Shown here piece after piece: positions 25,401-34,446 of a DNA stretch of 64,000 nt. Positions within the stretch are counted from its first letter, which is position 1, and each line of letters starts with the position of its first letter. A model generated the notes under the pieces. The model was not told where the DNA came from and searched no databases. It worked only from the letters and a program-made list of their open reading frames with translations. Both the position numbers and the translations under genes were made by a program. Source of the DNA: Streptomyces sp. DvalAA-43 (GTDB lineage Bacteria > Actinomycetota > Actinomycetes > Streptomycetales > Streptomycetaceae); assembly GCF_900091725.1 (NCBI RefSeq), contig NZ_FMBW01000026.1, positions 124,001 through 188,000 on the forward strand, read 5' to 3'.

Positions 25401-26462
25401 TCAGCCGGAGAGCACGTCCAGGGCCCGGTCCACATCGGCCTCCGTGTTGTACAGGTGGAAGGCCGCGCGCAGGCTTCCCGCCCGGTTCGAGACCACCACT
25501 CCGGCCCGCGCGAGCTCCGGCTCCCGGTCACCCAGTCCGGGCACGGCCACGATCGCCGACTCCTCCGGCACCGCCTCGTGCCCCAGCCCGGCCAGCCCCG
25601 CCCGCATGCGGGCCGCGAGCCCGGTGACATGGGAGTGGATGACGTCCACACCGACCTCGCCCAGCAGCGCGAGGGACCGTTCGGCGCCGTGGTACGAGAG
25701 GAAGGCGGGCGGTTCGTCGTAGCGCCGGGCGGTCCGGGAGAGCTGCTCGACCGGGCCGTACGTGCTGCCCCAGGGATCGTCGCTGGCGGACATGCCGGCG
25801 AAGACCGGCGGCAGGGTCCGCTGCGCCTCCTCGGTGACGGTGAGGAACGACGCGCCGCGCGGGCAGAGCAGGAACTTGAAGCCGCCGGTGACGGTGTAGT
25901 CGTACTCCCCGGCGTCCAGCGGCAGCCAGCCGGCCGACTGGGTCGCGTCGAGCAGGGTCCGGGCGCCATGGGCGGCGGCCGCCGCGCACACCGCCTTCCG
26001 GTCGGCGACCCGGCCGTTGGACGACTGCACCGAGGAGAAGGCCACGAGCGCGGTGTCCGGCCCCACCGCATCGGCCAGCCGGTCCAGCGGCACATAACGC
26101 ATCCTGAGGTCGCCGCGGACCGCGAAGGGACTGACGACGGAGCTGAACTCGCCCTCGGGCGCCACGACTTCGGCCCCCGGAGGCAGCGAGGAGGCGATCA
26201 GCCCGACATGTACGGAGACCGAGCTGCCGACGGCGACCCGGGTGGCGTCGACCCCGGCGAGGCGGGCGAAGCCGCCCCGGGCCGCCTCCACCACCTCGGA
26301 GTCGCCGGAACCGTCCGTGACGCCCGAGGCGATCGCCTCGGCGAGCGCCCGCACGGCCGCCACGGTCCGCCGGGGCAGCAGCCCGCAGGTGGAGGTGTTG
26401 AGATAGGTCGTCCTCGGTGTGAACTCGCCGTCCACCGCACTGCTGAGCGAAGTAGTCTCCAT
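25401..26462 (-). CDS. Class V PLP-dependent aminotransferase
   Basis: The 353-residue protein is a fold-type I class V aminotransferase of the cysteine desulfurase/isopenicillin N epimerase-like group. It has TYLNTSTCGLLPRRT at the N-terminus, LLDATQSAGWLPLD with the PLP-stacking and Asp residues, and the PLP Lys in GGFKFLLCPRG. No desulfurase Cys loop is obvious. ATG 26462 was chosen, since upstream residues are not family-like. The substrate is unknown. It stands alone, convergent with marR 17 bp away. Confidence 0.82.
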   Translation of the reverse strand: METTSLSSAVDGEFTPRTTYLNTSTCGLLPRRTVAAVRALAEAIASGVTDGSGDSEVVEAARGGFARLAGVDATRVAVGSSVSVHVGLIASSLPPGAEVVAPEGEFSSVVSPFAVRGDLRMRYVPLDRLADAVGPDTALVAFSSVQSSNGRVADRKAVCAAAAAHGARTLLDATQSAGWLPLDAGEYDYTVTGGFKFLLCPRGASFLTVTEEAQRTLPPVFAGMSASDDPWGSTYGPVEQLSRTARRYDEPPAFLSYHGAERSLALLGEVGVDVIHSHVTGLAARMRAGLAGLGHEAVPEESAIVAVPGLGDREPELARAGVVVSNRAGSLRAAFHLYNTEADVDRALDVLSG

Positions 26463-26468
26463 GCGCCC

Positions 26469-26497
26469 AGCCTGGGGCCCCCTCAATCCCTGGTCAA
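26469..26497 (-). promoter_or_regulatory. Promoter of the class V aminotransferase, possibly leaderless
   Basis: On the minus strand TTGACC (26492-26497) and CAGGCT (26469-26474) are 17 bp apart. The start would fall at or next to the ATG at 26462, and no SD precedes that ATG. Confidence 0.4.
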
Positions 26498-26582
26498 TTG
26501 CGAAATGTTGAAGGGAACACCCAAGCACTGCTTATCCGTGCCGCTTGTCCGTGCCGCCGGAAACAGCCCCGGGCGCCGCGGG

Positions 26583-27290
26583 TCAGGCCTGCGGGACCTC
26601 GCAGGCACCGTCGGCGTCGCATGCCGCGGCGTCCCCGCCGATCGCGGTGAGCGGGCGGTCCTTCCACGCCTGCTCCAGCGCCTGGGCGAAGACCTCGGCG
26701 GGCTGGCCGCCGGAGATGCCGTAGCGCCGGTCGAGCACGAAGAACGGCACCGCGTTGGCCCCCAGCTCGGACGCCTCACGCTCGTCGGCCCGCACCTCGT
26801 CGGCGTACGCCTCCGGGTCGGCGAGCACGGCGCGCGCCTCGTCGGCGTCGAGCCCGGCCTCGACGGCCAGCTCGACCAGGACGTCGCCGTCGTAGACGGA
26901 CCGCTCCTCGGCGAAGTTCGCCCGGTAGGCGAGGCCCAGCAGCTCGTCCTGGCGGCCGCGGGCCTTGGCCAGGTGGAGCAGCCGGTGGATGTCGAAGGTG
27001 TTGCCGTGGTCCCGGCCCTCGGTGAGGTAGCCGAGCCCTTCGGCCTGCGCGTTGGCCGCGACGTTCGCCTCCATGGCCCGCGCCTCTTCACGGGTGCGCC
27101 CGTACTTCTGCGCCAGCATGTCGACCACCTGCGCGGTCTCCCCCTTGGCGTGCCCGGGGTCGAGCTCGAAGGACCGGTGCACGACCTCGACCTCGTCGCG
27201 GTGGGCGAACCCGGCCAGGCCCTTCTCGAAACGGGCCTTCCCTATGTAGCACCAGGGGCAGGCGATGTCGCTCCAGATCTCGACGCGCAT
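26583..27290 (-). CDS. DsbA-like thioredoxin-fold oxidoreductase (FrnE type)
   Basis: The 235-residue cytoplasmic protein has the redox motif CPWC in IWSDIACPWCYIGKARFEK, the helical insert of the DsbA/2-hydroxychromene isomerase superfamily, and the cis-Pro loop GANAVPFFVLD. This is the FrnE pattern known from Streptomyces polyketide clusters and stress genes. There is no signal peptide, so it acts inside the cell. A C-terminal CDADGAC may be an extra redox pair. ATG 27288-27290 follows an AGAGAAGAAGAG purine stretch. Confidence 0.88.
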   Translation of the reverse strand: MRVEIWSDIACPWCYIGKARFEKGLAGFAHRDEVEVVHRSFELDPGHAKGETAQVVDMLAQKYGRTREEARAMEANVAANAQAEGLGYLTEGRDHGNTFDIHRLLHLAKARGRQDELLGLAYRANFAEERSVYDGDVLVELAVEAGLDADEARAVLADPEAYADEVRADEREASELGANAVPFFVLDRRYGISGGQPAEVFAQALEQAWKDRPLTAIGGDAAACDADGACEVPQA

Positions 27291-27360
27291 GTCTCTTCTT
27301 CTCTCCGTGTCCTCGTACGTACGGCCCGGACGGCGTACGGCTCAGGTGGCGCGGAGCCAC

Positions 27361-27393
27361 CCTCCGCTCCCGTGCACAACACGGGAGCGGAGG
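27361..27393 (-). terminator. Terminator hairpin of the membrane-protein gene
   Basis: CCTCCGCTCCCGTG (27361-27374), loop CACAA and a perfect 14-bp complement (27380-27393) lie 55 bp beyond the stop of the membrane protein gene and 70 bp before the DsbA-like start. Strong stem, no T-run. Confidence 0.75.
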
Positions 27394-27447
27394 CCCTCAT
27401 TCCCCCCGGTCACCGACAGCGCCGGGCGAAGCGCGGGCCGCCCGGCG

Positions 27448-28992
27448 CTACCCGCACGACGCCGGGCGCCTGTCCTCCGGGACGATACGGAGCTTGTTCA
27501 TCGGCATCTTGAGCGCCTGCTCCTTGCTCGCGTCCCACAGGACCGCGGTGCCGCCCGCGTCGCCGACCTTGAGGTAAGGCCGGGTGGGAACGAACTCGCC
27601 GCCGTCGACCGGGATCGCCTCCACCTCGCCGATGGGGTGAGCGCACACCCACTCGGGGGCGATACCGAAGTACGGGGCGGGAGTGCGCCCGGATTTCGCT
27701 GCGGCGACGGCATCGCGGCCTGCCGCGCCTGCCGGTTCCAGCCCGCGGCCCCACGCACCCGCCAGGAAGAGCATGGCCGAGAGGACGAGCAGGAACGCGT
27801 ACCCCACCCATCGTTCCCGCACCAGCCAGTGCAGATGCAGCATGTATCCGAGTCCGGCCAGCGCAATGAGCCACAGGTTCATCACGGCCGTGAACTTGAC
27901 CGAGGCAATGAACTGCCAGACATGCGGCACATCGACATCCTCGGCATTGAGATCAAACGCATCCAGGTAGGAGGCATGCAGACCGACTCCGATCGACGGG
28001 ACGAAACCGAGGACGATCGGCAGGATCGTCGGAATCAGCCACGGAGCCACGGCCCGCCAGCTCCACTGGCGGACGAGAAGACGAATCCCGTTGAAGACGA
28101 TGAAACCGGCCATGAGGTAGGTGAGCCCGTGCGACGCGTTCCCAGCCTCCGGCTGCATACGCACCATGTTCATTCCGAGACCGACCCCGACTGCCCCGAG
28201 AGTTCCGGCTCCGACGAATGCCTCGGTCTGCGATGCCTGCGGGAAGCCTCTACGGATCACAGCGACTCCGGCGGGAACCAGGCAGAGCGCGAACAGCCCG
28301 AATCCGCACCAGGAGGCGAACCCGCCCTGCCACACGTCGGCCACCCGTGCGCCTGACCAGCACCAGACCGCCATCAGCACAAACAACCAGCTGAGTTGTT
28401 GCCGTGAGCGGCGTCGTGTCCCGATGCCCGCCGGTATCGGTCGAGTCGCACCGCCAGACCTTCGCGCGGCAACCCGTCGCGGCTGAGACCGGATTCCGGG
28501 CAATGGCCGGGAAGCATGGTTCTGTGCGGCCGACGATGACGTCGCGGTAATCAACCGGCCGGTGTCACGGAGTCCGAGGGTTTCCGCACGCCACGTGTTC
28601 CAACGCTCCGCCCAACGCTCCCTCCGGGGCAACGGAACCGTATGCGGATGCGTCACCGGCCGGTCGTACGCGTACCACTGCGGGCGATCGGCCGGGTCCC
28701 GGACCACACGATCGGCCACTTCGACGTTGAGATCCAGCTGCAGCTCATCGGAAATGAGCTCTATCCGCTCGCGCGCACCCCGGACCGCGTTGATCCGGCT
28801 CCCCGGAAATCGCGCTTCGATCGTGTACCAGAAGCTGCGGTCGGTGACGACGCTCGCCGTACCGCCGCGCTTCTCCAGCACCGGCCACCCACGGTCCGCC
28901 AGCGCCTCCTCGAACATGTCGCACTCGGTCCGCGTCCCCCGCAGCTCCACCAGAGCAACCGCCCGCTGGTCGAACCTTGACATCTTGGGCAC
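27448..28992 (-). CDS. Seven-helix membrane protein with soluble N-terminal domain (unknown function)
   Basis: The product from GTG 28992 is 514 residues. Residues 10-100 form a soluble domain (ELRGTRTECDMFEEALADRG, SFWYTIEARFPGSRIN). A linker is followed by about seven hydrophobic helices, such as LFVLMAVWCWSGARV, FGLFALCLVPAGVAVI and WLIPTILPIVLGFVPS. A cytoplasmic tail at the end includes an ALWD-like part. I do not recognise the family. GGGGGAGGGG precedes the GTG. The frame stays open upstream into a GntR fragment, but that is not thought to be translated as one protein. Codon use is less GC-biased than the neighbours, suggesting acquisition with the mobile remnants nearby. Confidence 0.7.
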   Translation of the reverse strand: MPKMSRFDQRAVALVELRGTRTECDMFEEALADRGWPVLEKRGGTASVVTDRSFWYTIEARFPGSRINAVRGARERIELISDELQLDLNVEVADRVVRDPADRPQWYAYDRPVTHPHTVPLPRRERWAERWNTWRAETLGLRDTGRLITATSSSAAQNHASRPLPGIRSQPRRVAARRSGGATRPIPAGIGTRRRSRQQLSWLFVLMAVWCWSGARVADVWQGGFASWCGFGLFALCLVPAGVAVIRRGFPQASQTEAFVGAGTLGAVGVGLGMNMVRMQPEAGNASHGLTYLMAGFIVFNGIRLLVRQWSWRAVAPWLIPTILPIVLGFVPSIGVGLHASYLDAFDLNAEDVDVPHVWQFIASVKFTAVMNLWLIALAGLGYMLHLHWLVRERWVGYAFLLVLSAMLFLAGAWGRGLEPAGAAGRDAVAAAKSGRTPAPYFGIAPEWVCAHPIGEVEAIPVDGGEFVPTRPYLKVGDAGGTAVLWDASKEQALKMPMNKLRIVPEDRRPASCG

Positions 28993-29131
28993 CGCTCTCC
29001 CCTCCCCCTGTCGCACGACACGACAGAACCTCTGCCGCAGGCCGGAGCAGAAAATCATGCCCACCAAAGCACCATCAACCGCATTCGCCCGCGGTCCCGC
29101 CTGCCAGGTCGTCGCTGCCCTCCCGGGCCCC
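28955..29131 (-). repeat. 177-bp repeat, copy B (leader and start of the membrane-protein gene)
   Basis: Read on the minus strand this matches 22750-22925. It spans the promoter-like TTGATG...CATGATTTT region, the GGGGGAGGGG ribosome site and the first 13 codons of the membrane protein. Conservation of both the non-coding and coding parts suggests a functional regulatory unit that was copied, not chance similarity. Confidence 0.85.
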
Positions 29132-29164
29132 GGGCATTTCAGCCCCCCGGCCCAGGTCGACGCA

Positions 29165-29334
29165 GCCGCCTCAGTCAACCGGTCCATGGCCCTCTGCATG
29201 ACGTTGCGCCCGACCCCGTACTCCTCGGAGAGCCGTGCCCGGGACGGCAGGCGCTCGCCGATGTGCCACTCTCCCGCGAGAATTCGTGCGCGCAGGACAT
29301 CGGCTACTGCGAGGTACGGAGCTTCTCGGGGCAT
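29165..29334 (-). pseudogene. Truncated GntR-family regulator (N-terminal helix-turn-helix only)
   Basis: GGAGGAT precedes the ATG at 29332-29334. The first 53 or so residues are a GntR winged helix (VADVLRARILAGEWHIGERL, RARLSEEYGVGRNVMQRAMD). After DRLTEAA the similarity ends, and the frame runs into leader sequence of the downstream gene. A full KorSA/GntR-like regulator would continue with the wing and an effector domain. It is probably a deletion remnant of the regulator that once controlled the membrane-protein gene. Confidence 0.7.
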
Positions 29335-29504
29335 GCATGATCCTCCGTTGTCTGCGCTGCGGCAGCCGGCTGTTCCCAGGGGGCGTTGGCAAGCTACTGC
29401 ACCGGAGGAAAGCTGCTGGAGTAGAAATACGCTCGGCGCTCAGGCGCCTGTCGAGGTTCGCGGCATCGTGTCAACGCGATTCGCGAACATCGGAGCTGCA
29501 CGGA

Positions 29505-29860
29505 CGAACCAGAAGGCTTCGGCTGGAAGAACCACCGCGACCTGGTCCTCCGCACGCGCGCGCGGTTCGGCGGACGGATCGTGCTCGTCCGGGACGACCT
29601 CCGCATGCACATGGCCGCACCCTTGCGGGAGTTCTTCGAGGCCGACGCCGACCGGCTCACCGTGTTCCAACACGGGCCTACGCCCCCGACCTCAATCCGC
29701 AAGAGGACATCTGGTCGCCGGTCGACGAGACATCGGCAACCTCGCCGCCGCTCACCCGGGCCGGATCACCCGGGCCGTCACGCGCAAGCCCGAGATGATC
29801 CGGTACCGCCCGCGCCTGATCGACGGCTGTCCTGTCAGCACCGGCATGACCCTCGGCTGA
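29505..29860 (+). pseudogene. Decayed IS630-type transposase (3' part)
   Basis: Fragments of an IS630-family DDE transposase occur in the correct order but in shifting frames: GWKNHRDLVLR, IVLVRDDLRMHMAA (Asp of the DDE triad), RLTVFQ, YAPDLNPQEDIWS (second Asp region) and the C-terminal YRPRLIDGCPVSTGM ending at TGA 29858-29860. At least two frameshifts separate them and the 5' half is absent, so it is not functional. No terminal repeats were found. The 29335-29504 stretch holds nothing else clear. Confidence 0.8.
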
Positions 29861-29892
29861 CCGGGTGGAGAGCCGTCATCCACATCTTCCGC

Positions 29893-30546
29893 TCAGGCGA
29901 GTGCGTTGAGGGAGTCCTCCGCCTGGAACACGAGGGAGCTCCACCAGACACTGCCCCGGCCATGGAGGTCGGAACGCTCGCTGCTCAGGACCGTCTGCAG
30001 GCGGTGTGCGGCGGCCAGCTCGACTGTCTCGGCAGCGGACACCTCGAACATGCGGCGGCCTTCGGGCACGGGCCCGTGGCGGAGGGTGACGAAGAACCGG
30101 CCGCCGGGTACCAGCAAAGCCGCGATCCTGGCCATCGCCTGTTCACGCTCCCCGGCGTCCAGGTGCATCCACACCGCGGTGGCGAAGATCGCGTCGAACC
30201 GGCCTGGGTACTGACGTAGCGTCAGGTCAGGGAGAACGTCGTCAACCCAGTCGATCGCGCTGCCTGCATGGATCCGCTGTCCGTGTACCCGCAGTTCCGT
30301 CGTCGGCTCGACAGCCACGACGCTGTGTCCCAGGGCTGCCAACGCGGCGGCATCGCGGCCCGTACCTGCGCCGATGTCGAGGATCCGCGCAGGCCCGGGG
30401 GGTACCAGGCCCAGCACGTCACGGTGGACGTCACCGAAGGCGACCGCCTCGTACTGGGCCGCCAGCGCGTCCGCCTCCCTGGCATACCCTGCTGTTCCCC
30501 CGGCCTGGCCGATGCCGTCTCCGTGGGCGGCCGATCGATCACTCAT
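29893..30546 (-). CDS. Class I SAM-dependent methyltransferase
   Basis: The 217-residue protein has motif I in ARILDIGAGTGRDAAALAALG (residues about 53-73), motif II VVAVEPTTELR, DAIFATAVWMHLD as motif IV and LLVPGGRFFVTLR as post-motif. This is a Rossmann-fold small-molecule methyltransferase of unknown substrate. ATG 30544-30546. It stands alone next to the transposase remnant. Confidence 0.88.
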   Translation of the reverse strand: MSDRSAAHGDGIGQAGGTAGYAREADALAAQYEAVAFGDVHRDVLGLVPPGPARILDIGAGTGRDAAALAALGHSVVAVEPTTELRVHGQRIHAGSAIDWVDDVLPDLTLRQYPGRFDAIFATAVWMHLDAGEREQAMARIAALLVPGGRFFVTLRHGPVPEGRRMFEVSAAETVELAAAHRLQTVLSSERSDLHGRGSVWWSSLVFQAEDSLNALA

Positions 30547-30616
30547 GGCGGGAGACTACCGGTCCGCGGATTCTCGACGTCACCCCGAACGGCCGCCCGG
30601 CCGGGCCCGTCCCGTG

Positions 30617-31642
30617 CTACGCCGGGCCGGTCCCGTCCAGCGGCGCGCCGTGCCACTTCCACGAGGTGACGCGCGGGTGGCCGGACAGCTCGCCGCGGCC
30701 GGTGGCCCAGCGCAGCACGGCCCACCGGTCGTCGTCCTTCGGCGCGCCCGGGAAGAGCCGGGCCAGCACCCGGTCGCAGAGGCCGGCGGGCGGGTTCCAG
30801 CCGATCTCCAGGCTCGCGGCGAGGTCGTGCATGTGCACCAGGGTCTCCACGATGCCCATCGCGGCGAAGCCCTCCGGGTCGGACACCCCGTAGGAGTGGT
30901 ACGAGCGGAGCTCGGGCGAGGCCGTCCGCACCATCGAGGCGAGCAGCGCGCCGCTCGCCTCCAGCGTCTGGAGCAGCCCGGCGGGCCCGGCCGACCGGTC
31001 CGCGAAGACCGCGTTCCACGGACCGCCCTCGCGGTCGGGGCCCCAGCGGTACGGGAGGTTCGCGTCCAGCGACGGTCGTCGCGGGCCCAGTTGGGTCGCG
31101 TAGGAGAAGAGGTCGTCGCTCAGATGCTCCGCGGTCTCCCAGCAGGTCCACTCCAGCGACCCGGCCGGAATGTCCCAGTCGGCCACCGGGGACTCCCGGA
31201 GCGCGTCGACCGCGAGGCGCACCGCGGTGGTCACGTCGTCCGCCGTGACCGGCAGCCGGGTCCCGGTCAGGGCCGCCCGTTCCGCCGCACCGCACTCGAC
31301 GCACAGTTCGTTGCCCTCGGGGTCGGCGAGCGTTGCCCACCCCCGCCCATCGGGCCTGCGGTGGTCGGCGACGAGGGTGGCGCCGAGGCCGAGCAGCCGC
31401 TCGACCTCCTCGTCCCTGGTCCGGTCCTGTGGCTGGATGTCCAGGTGGAGGCGGTTCTTGGTGCTCTTGGGCTCCGGCACCTGGATGAGGAGCAGCGCGG
31501 CGCCGGGGGATTCGACGAGAACCTCGGGATCCCCGGGGGCGTCGTCGTCCGAGAGCCGTGTGCCGAGCACCTCGGCCCAGAAGCCGGCCAGCCCGTAGGC
31601 GTCGGCGCAGTCGATCGTGATGTGACGTACGAGTGAGGTCAT
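30617..31642 (-). CDS. VOC domain fused to a DinB/maleylpyruvate-isomerase-like domain
   Basis: The 341-residue product has two parts. Residues 1-120 are a glyoxalase-like VOC domain (HITIDCADAYGLAGFWAEVL, HLDIQPQDRTRDEEVERLLG, WATLADPEGNELCVE). Residues about 135-330 are a four-helix domain (LEWTCWETAEHLSDDLFSY, GIVETLVHMHDLAASL) that resembles the mycothiol-dependent isomerase/DinB fold with spaced His residues. Thiol-dependent detoxification is plausible. The substrate is unknown. ATG 31640-31642; upstream frame is not family-like. Confidence 0.8.
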   Translation of the reverse strand: MTSLVRHITIDCADAYGLAGFWAEVLGTRLSDDDAPGDPEVLVESPGAALLLIQVPEPKSTKNRLHLDIQPQDRTRDEEVERLLGLGATLVADHRRPDGRGWATLADPEGNELCVECGAAERAALTGTRLPVTADDVTTAVRLAVDALRESPVADWDIPAGSLEWTCWETAEHLSDDLFSYATQLGPRRPSLDANLPYRWGPDREGGPWNAVFADRSAGPAGLLQTLEASGALLASMVRTASPELRSYHSYGVSDPEGFAAMGIVETLVHMHDLAASLEIGWNPPAGLCDRVLARLFPGAPKDDDRWAVLRWATGRGELSGHPRVTSWKWHGAPLDGTGPA

Positions 31643-31752
31643 GGGCCCCACTGTCTCCGGGCGGGGCCGTCGTGGTCCACCGGCTTTCGGCGGGGGCGGG
31701 CGGTGCGACGGCCGCCGCTCCGCCCCCTGCCCCGATCCGGCCCGGCAGGGCC

Positions 31753-32646
31753 TCACTTCACCGCTGTGAAGTCCCTGGCCCCGATGAACTCCGGCCGCCG
31801 CGCCGGTGCCGCGAACGGCTCCCCGGCGGCGTTCTCCACGCTGTTGAAGACGATGAAGACGTTGCTGCGGGGGTACGGAGTGATGTTGTCGCCCGAGCCG
31901 TGCATACAGTTGCAGTCGAACCAGGTCGCCGAACCGGCCCTGCCGGTGAAGAGCTTGATGCCGTGCCGGTCGGCCATCTTCGTCAGTGCCTCGTCGGACG
32001 GGGTGCCGGCGTCCTGCATCTTCAGCGACTGCTTGTAGTTGTCCTTCGGCGTCCCGCCCGCGCAGCCGAGGAACGACTTGTGCGAACCGGGCATGATCAT
32101 CAGCCCGCCGTTGGTGTCGTGGTTCTCGGTCAGTGCGATCGATACGGACACCGCCCGCATGTTCGGCAGACCGTCCTCGGCGTGCCAGGTCTCGAAGTCC
32201 GAGTGCCAGTAGAACCCCGAGGCGCCGAAGCCCGGCTTGACGTTGATCCGGGACTGGTGGACGTACACGTCCGAGCCGAGGATCTGGCGGGCCCGGCCCA
32301 CCACCCGCTCGTCGCTCACCAGCCGGGCGAAGACCTCGCTGATCCGGTGGACCTCGAAGACCGACCGCACCTTCTGCGACTTCGGCTCGATGACCGAGCG
32401 CTCGTCGGCCCGCACCGCCGGATCGGCGATCAGCCGGTCCAGCTCGGTGTGGAGGACGGCCACCTCGTCGGGCGTGATCAGCTGGTCCACGGTGAGGAAG
32501 CCGTCGCGCTCGAAGGACTGGAGATCCTTCACCGCCACCGGGCCCGGGGCGCCGGGTGCGGACCAGATCACCGGGTCCTGGCGGGGGGTGGTGATCTCGG
32601 CGGCGCCGCGGGTCGGGTAAAGGTCGGTGCGCGCATCGGTGGTCAT
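31753..32646 (-). CDS. ectD: Ectoine hydroxylase EctD
   Basis: EctD is an Fe(II)/2-oxoglutarate dioxygenase that makes 5-hydroxyectoine. The 297-residue protein has the family core: FYWHSDFETWHAEDGLPNMR with the HxD iron ligands, LMIMPGSHKSFLGCAGGTP, and the distal His in CNCMHGSGDNITPYPRSN with the 2-oxoglutarate Arg. It is the last gene of ectABCD, 3 bp after the ectC stop, so it belongs to the operon. Confidence 0.97.
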   Translation of the reverse strand: MTTDARTDLYPTRGAAEITTPRQDPVIWSAPGAPGPVAVKDLQSFERDGFLTVDQLITPDEVAVLHTELDRLIADPAVRADERSVIEPKSQKVRSVFEVHRISEVFARLVSDERVVGRARQILGSDVYVHQSRINVKPGFGASGFYWHSDFETWHAEDGLPNMRAVSVSIALTENHDTNGGLMIMPGSHKSFLGCAGGTPKDNYKQSLKMQDAGTPSDEALTKMADRHGIKLFTGRAGSATWFDCNCMHGSGDNITPYPRSNVFIVFNSVENAAGEPFAAPARRPEFIGARDFTAVK

Positions 32647-32649
32647 GGC

Positions 32650-33048
32650 TCAGCCCTCCTCGGTGAGCAGCGGGTAGACACCGTTCTCGTCGTGTTCCTC
32701 CCGCCCGGTGACCGGTGGGTTGAAGACGCAGACGCAGCGGAAGTCGGTCTTCGGCCGCATGGTGTGGTGTTCATGTCCGTTCAGCAGATACATCGTGCCG
32801 GGGGTGATCCAGTGCTTCTCGCCGGTCTCGTCGTTGGTGAGCTCGGCCTCGCCCTCGACGCACAGGACGGCCTCGATGTGGTTGGCGTACCACATCGACG
32901 TCTCGGTACCCGCGTACATCGTGGTCTCGTGGAGGGAGAAGCCCACCTTCTCCTGGGCGAGCACGATGCGCTTGCTCTCCCAGGTGCCGGAAGCGGCCTT
33001 CACATGCCGGTCGGTGTTCTCGATGTCACTGAACGATCGGACGATCAC
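32650..33048 (-). CDS. ectC: L-ectoine synthase EctC
   Basis: EctC closes N-gamma-acetyl-diaminobutyrate to ectoine. The 132-residue cupin has [18 protein letters not shown] at the start, then [20 protein letters not shown] and [16 protein letters not shown], with the metal-binding Glu, Tyr and His of EctC. It starts with GTG at 33048, 67 bp after ectB, and is followed directly by ectD. Confidence 0.97.
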   Translation of the reverse strand: MIVRSFSDIENTDRHVKAASGTWESKRIVLAQEKVGFSLHETTMYAGTETSMWYANHIEAVLCVEGEAELTNDETGEKHWITPGTMYLLNGHEHHTMRPKTDFRCVCVFNPPVTGREEHDENGVYPLLTEEG

Positions 33049-33115
33049 GGTGGGTCGGTGCCTTTCTCTCTGCGGTGGTGCTTCTCGTCGGACCCGCGCC
33101 GGGGCGGGTCCGGGA

Positions 33116-34384
33116 TCAGGCGGTCTCGCGGACCGCGCGGGCCAGTGTGCGCAGCCCCTCGTCCAGCTCGTCGGGGGTGATGGTCAGCGGCGGCAGCAGC
33201 TTCACGACCTCGCTCTGCGGACCGGAGGTCTCGATCAGGAGACCCAGCTCGAAGGCGCGGGCGCAGATCGCGGCGGCGCGCGCGGGATCGGTGAACTCCA
33301 CGCCCCACACCAGGCCGCGGCCCCGGAACCGCGCACCGAGCCCGGCGTGTTCGTCGCAGATCGCGAGGAGCGTCTGCTCGATCTGCTCGCCCCGGGCCAG
33401 GGTCTGCTTCTCCATCTGGCCGTCCGCCCAGTAGGCGTCCAGCGCGGCGGTGGCCGTGACGAACGCCGGGTTGTTGCCGCGGAAGGTGCCGTTGTGCTCG
33501 CCCGGTCCCCAGATGTCCAGCTCCGGGGTGAACAGGCAGAGCGACATCGGCAGGCCGTAGCCGCTGATGGACTTCGACAGGGTGACGATGTCGGGGGTGA
33601 TGCCGGCCTCCTCGAAGGAGAAGAACGCCCCGGTGCGCCCGCAGCCCATCTGGATGTCGTCGACGATCAGCAGCATGTCGCGACGTCGGCACAGGTCGGA
33701 CAGTGCGCGCAGCCACTCGGGGCGCGCCACATTGATGCCGCCCTCGCCCTGCACCGTCTCGACGATCACCGCGGCGGGCTTGTTGAGGCCGGAACCCTGG
33801 TCCTCCAGGAGCCGCTCGAACCAGAGGAAGTCGGGCACCCGGCCGTCGAGGTAGTTGTCGAACGGCATCGGGGTGCCGTGCACCAGGGGGATTCCGGCCC
33901 CGGCCCGCTTGAAGGCGTTGCCGGTGACGGCGAGCGAACCCAGCGACATGCCGTGGAAGGCGTTGGTGAACGAGACGATCGACTCGCGCCCCTTCACCTT
34001 GCGGGCCAGCTTCAGCGCGGCCTCGACCGCGTTGGTCCCGGTCGGCCCGGGGAACATCACCTTGTACGGGAGGTCGCGCGGGCGCAGCACGTTGTTCTGG
34101 AAGGACTCCAGGAAGGCGCGTTTCGCGGTGGTGGCCATGTCGAGGCCGTGGGTGATGCCGTCCCGTTCGATGTAGTCGATCAGCGCGCGCTTCATGACGG
34201 GGTTGTTGTGGCCGTAGTTGAGCGATCCCGCGCCGGCGAAGAAGTCCAGGTAGGTGTGGCCGTCCTCGTCGGTCAGCCGGGCGCCCTGCGCGCGGTCGAA
34301 CACCGCGGGCCAGTTCCGGCAGTAGCTCCGTACCTCAGACTCCAGGGTCTCGAAGACGCTCAGGGCGGGCGGGGTGATGGTCAC
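33116..34384 (-). CDS. ectB: Diaminobutyrate-2-oxoglutarate transaminase EctB
   Basis: EctB transaminates aspartate semialdehyde to 2,4-diaminobutyrate. The 422-residue class III aminotransferase has [51 protein letters not shown] and the PLP Lys in [15 protein letters not shown]. It starts at GTG 34384, 62 bp downstream of ectA. The substrate comes from the aspartate pathway that also feeds DapA. Confidence 0.97.
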   Translation of the reverse strand: MTITPPALSVFETLESEVRSYCRNWPAVFDRAQGARLTDEDGHTYLDFFAGAGSLNYGHNNPVMKRALIDYIERDGITHGLDMATTAKRAFLESFQNNVLRPRDLPYKVMFPGPTGTNAVEAALKLARKVKGRESIVSFTNAFHGMSLGSLAVTGNAFKRAGAGIPLVHGTPMPFDNYLDGRVPDFLWFERLLEDQGSGLNKPAAVIVETVQGEGGINVARPEWLRALSDLCRRRDMLLIVDDIQMGCGRTGAFFSFEEAGITPDIVTLSKSISGYGLPMSLCLFTPELDIWGPGEHNGTFRGNNPAFVTATAALDAYWADGQMEKQTLARGEQIEQTLLAICDEHAGLGARFRGRGLVWGVEFTDPARAAAICARAFELGLLIETSGPQSEVVKLLPPLTITPDELDEGLRTLARAVRETA

Positions 34385-34446
34385 AGGGATTCTCCTGCTT
34401 GAGGGGGGTGTGCGACGGGCGGCGATGCGGGCGGGCTGGGCCGCGC

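Noticed and set aside
25053..27512. An 819-codon open frame running opposite to the class V aminotransferase and DsbA-like genes
   Set aside because: It spans parts of three well-defined genes and their spacers and has no family motif. The GC bias keeps it open.
22930..29131. Composite mobile element bounded by the inverted 176-bp repeats
   Set aside because: No transposase or integrase lies between them, and the ends include gene starts, not IS termini. The genes inside look chromosomal.
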